NCBI RefSeq assembly: GCF_009193325.2
Contig: NZ_CP059856.1
Span: forward strand, 1,178,001 to 1,242,000
Origin: Bacteroides zhangwenhongii
GTDB taxonomy: Bacteria > Bacteroidota > Bacteroidia > Bacteroidales > Bacteroidaceae
DNA length: 64,000 nt
Direction of reading: 5' to 3'
Positions 63,216 through 64,000 of this stretch are shown here, in pieces. A program made the position numbers and the translations under genes. Under the pieces are notes generated by a model, which was given only the letters and a program-made list of their open reading frames with translations, was not told the DNA's origin and made no database searches. The first letter of the stretch is position 1. Every line of letters starts with the position of its first letter.

Positions 63216-64000
63216 TTAAAAAGAAGCTCTAATTCCAATATTAACTTTTCTCGGGAGAGGATATTTGCTACCATTAAATGAAGCTGTTTCCGGGTCCCAC
63301 ATATCCCATGGTGCAAACAATGCAACATTATTCGCCAAACAATAGATGCGAAGAGATTTCATGCCAATTGGAGCAATCCAGCTTTTCTTGAAAGTATATC
63401 CTAGTTCCAAGTCCGCCAAGCGCAGCAAACGTCCATTATAAATGGTGCGCGTAGATGATTGCCAATTGTTGGATGAGGCCCCATTGGACAGACGGGGGTA
63501 GAATGCATTGGGATTAGGATTATCTTCCGTCCAACGATCAAGTGCTTTTTCAAATAAGTTACCTTTCCCTACTCCTTTATTGAATGGAATGAATGTATCC
63601 CCTCCTAGACCGTAAGTAACATGTGCCTGTCCTCTGAAGAAAATACCGAAGTCGAATCCTTTCCAGAAAAGCTGAGCTCCAAAACCATACACAATTTCCG
63701 GAACACTTGAATAACCGATCGGACATTTATCATCTTCATCTACTACGCCATCTTCGTTATAATCCAAATATTTTACATCACCTGGACGTACATCACCGAA
63801 TTTCTGTTCAGGACTTTCATTGATCTCTTTTTGGTCTTGAAATAATCCTAAGGCAATTAGCCCAAAATGCTGTCCGTAACGATGTCCCGTTTGCATACGG
63901 TATGCATATTTCTTCTGAGCTTCATCCATTTCTTTAATTTCATTATGAGTGTAGGTGAAGTTTCCATAGAGTTTATAACGGAAATCTCCAATTGAATGGT
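63216..64000 (-). CDS. SusC-type TonB-dependent transporter (PUL 2), 5' part outside window
   Basis: The C-terminal ~260 residues of a SusC barrel; the frame stays open to the window edge (GDFRYKLYGNFTYTHNEIKEMDEAQ precedes the first in-frame Met), so the gene continues beyond 64000. Barrel features are FGDVRPGDVKYLDYNEDGVVDEDDKCPIGYSSVPEIVYGFGAQL, RLADLELGYTFKKSW and the closing RKVNIGIRASF. It ends 12 bp before susD. Confidence 0.93.
   Translation of the reverse strand, partial: HSIGDFRYKLYGNFTYTHNEIKEMDEAQKKYAYRMQTGHRYGQHFGLIALGLFQDQKEINESPEQKFGDVRPGDVKYLDYNEDGVVDEDDKCPIGYSSVPEIVYGFGAQLFWKGFDFGIFFRGQAHVTYGLGGDTFIPFNKGVGKGNLFEKALDRWTEDNPNPNAFYPRLSNGASSNNWQSSTRTIYNGRLLRLADLELGYTFKKSWIAPIGMKSLRIYCLANNVALFAPWDMWDPETASFNGSKYPLPRKVNIGIRASF

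Overview
The window reads as chromosomal DNA of a gut Bacteroides, probably close to B. thetaiotaomicron, B. ovatus or B. xylanisolvens. The signs are Bacteroidetes-type promoters (-7 box TAnnTTTG, -33 TTG/TTTG), two SusC/SusD polysaccharide utilisation loci (PULs), many lipoproteins and an SLC13-CysCDN sulfonation operon. All product names rest on motifs read by eye; no database search was possible.

Layout. (1) 1-3746: the end of a surface-polysaccharide operon (WcaF-like acyltransferase, GT2 glycosyltransferase, rfbA-rfbB-rfbC). (2) 4071-5465: an MNT nucleotidyltransferase with a possible HEPN remnant, and an opposing trio of small envelope proteins. (3) 5591-7093: an SDR oxidoreductase and a SPOR lipoprotein. 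(4) 7189-14901: a seven-gene operon for sulfate uptake, PAPS synthesis, PAP removal and sulfotransfer, with no reductive branch. (5) 14945-23146: housekeeping genes (OmpA-like, ruvX, def, TPR protein, thrS, infC-rpmI-rplT), then a ~185-nt structured RNA that fits the Bacteroidales-1/6S class. (6) 23159-31628: EFR1 ferredoxin, xpt, an iorA-iorB-CoA ligase operon, mltG, an endonuclease, queH and tRNA-Thr(CGU).

(7) 31650-64000 is the accessory half. A ROK repressor diverges from a plus-strand PUL (33235-53278): Tat-exported DUF4434-like protein, MFS sugar porter, GlcNAc 2-epimerase, an unassigned helical-barrel lipoprotein, SusC, SusD, DUF5018-like lipoprotein, DUF4855-like lipoprotein, GH89, GH3 and an SGNH esterase. 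Facing it is a minus-strand PUL (54484 to beyond 64000) with the same core order SusC-SusD-surface lipoprotein-DUF4855-GH3, ending in a GH109-like enzyme. Wrecked IS4-type and IS66-type transposases fill the junction.

How the genes may work together. GH89 (alpha-N-acetylglucosaminidase), the GlcNAc 2-epimerase, the sugar porter and GH109 (alpha-N-acetylgalactosaminidase) together suggest a host-type, alpha-HexNAc-capped glycan as substrate; this is inference. The least understood proteins are the 711-residue lipoprotein (37066-39201), the DUF4434-like protein and the two DUF4855-like paralogues, all kept in glycosidase contexts.
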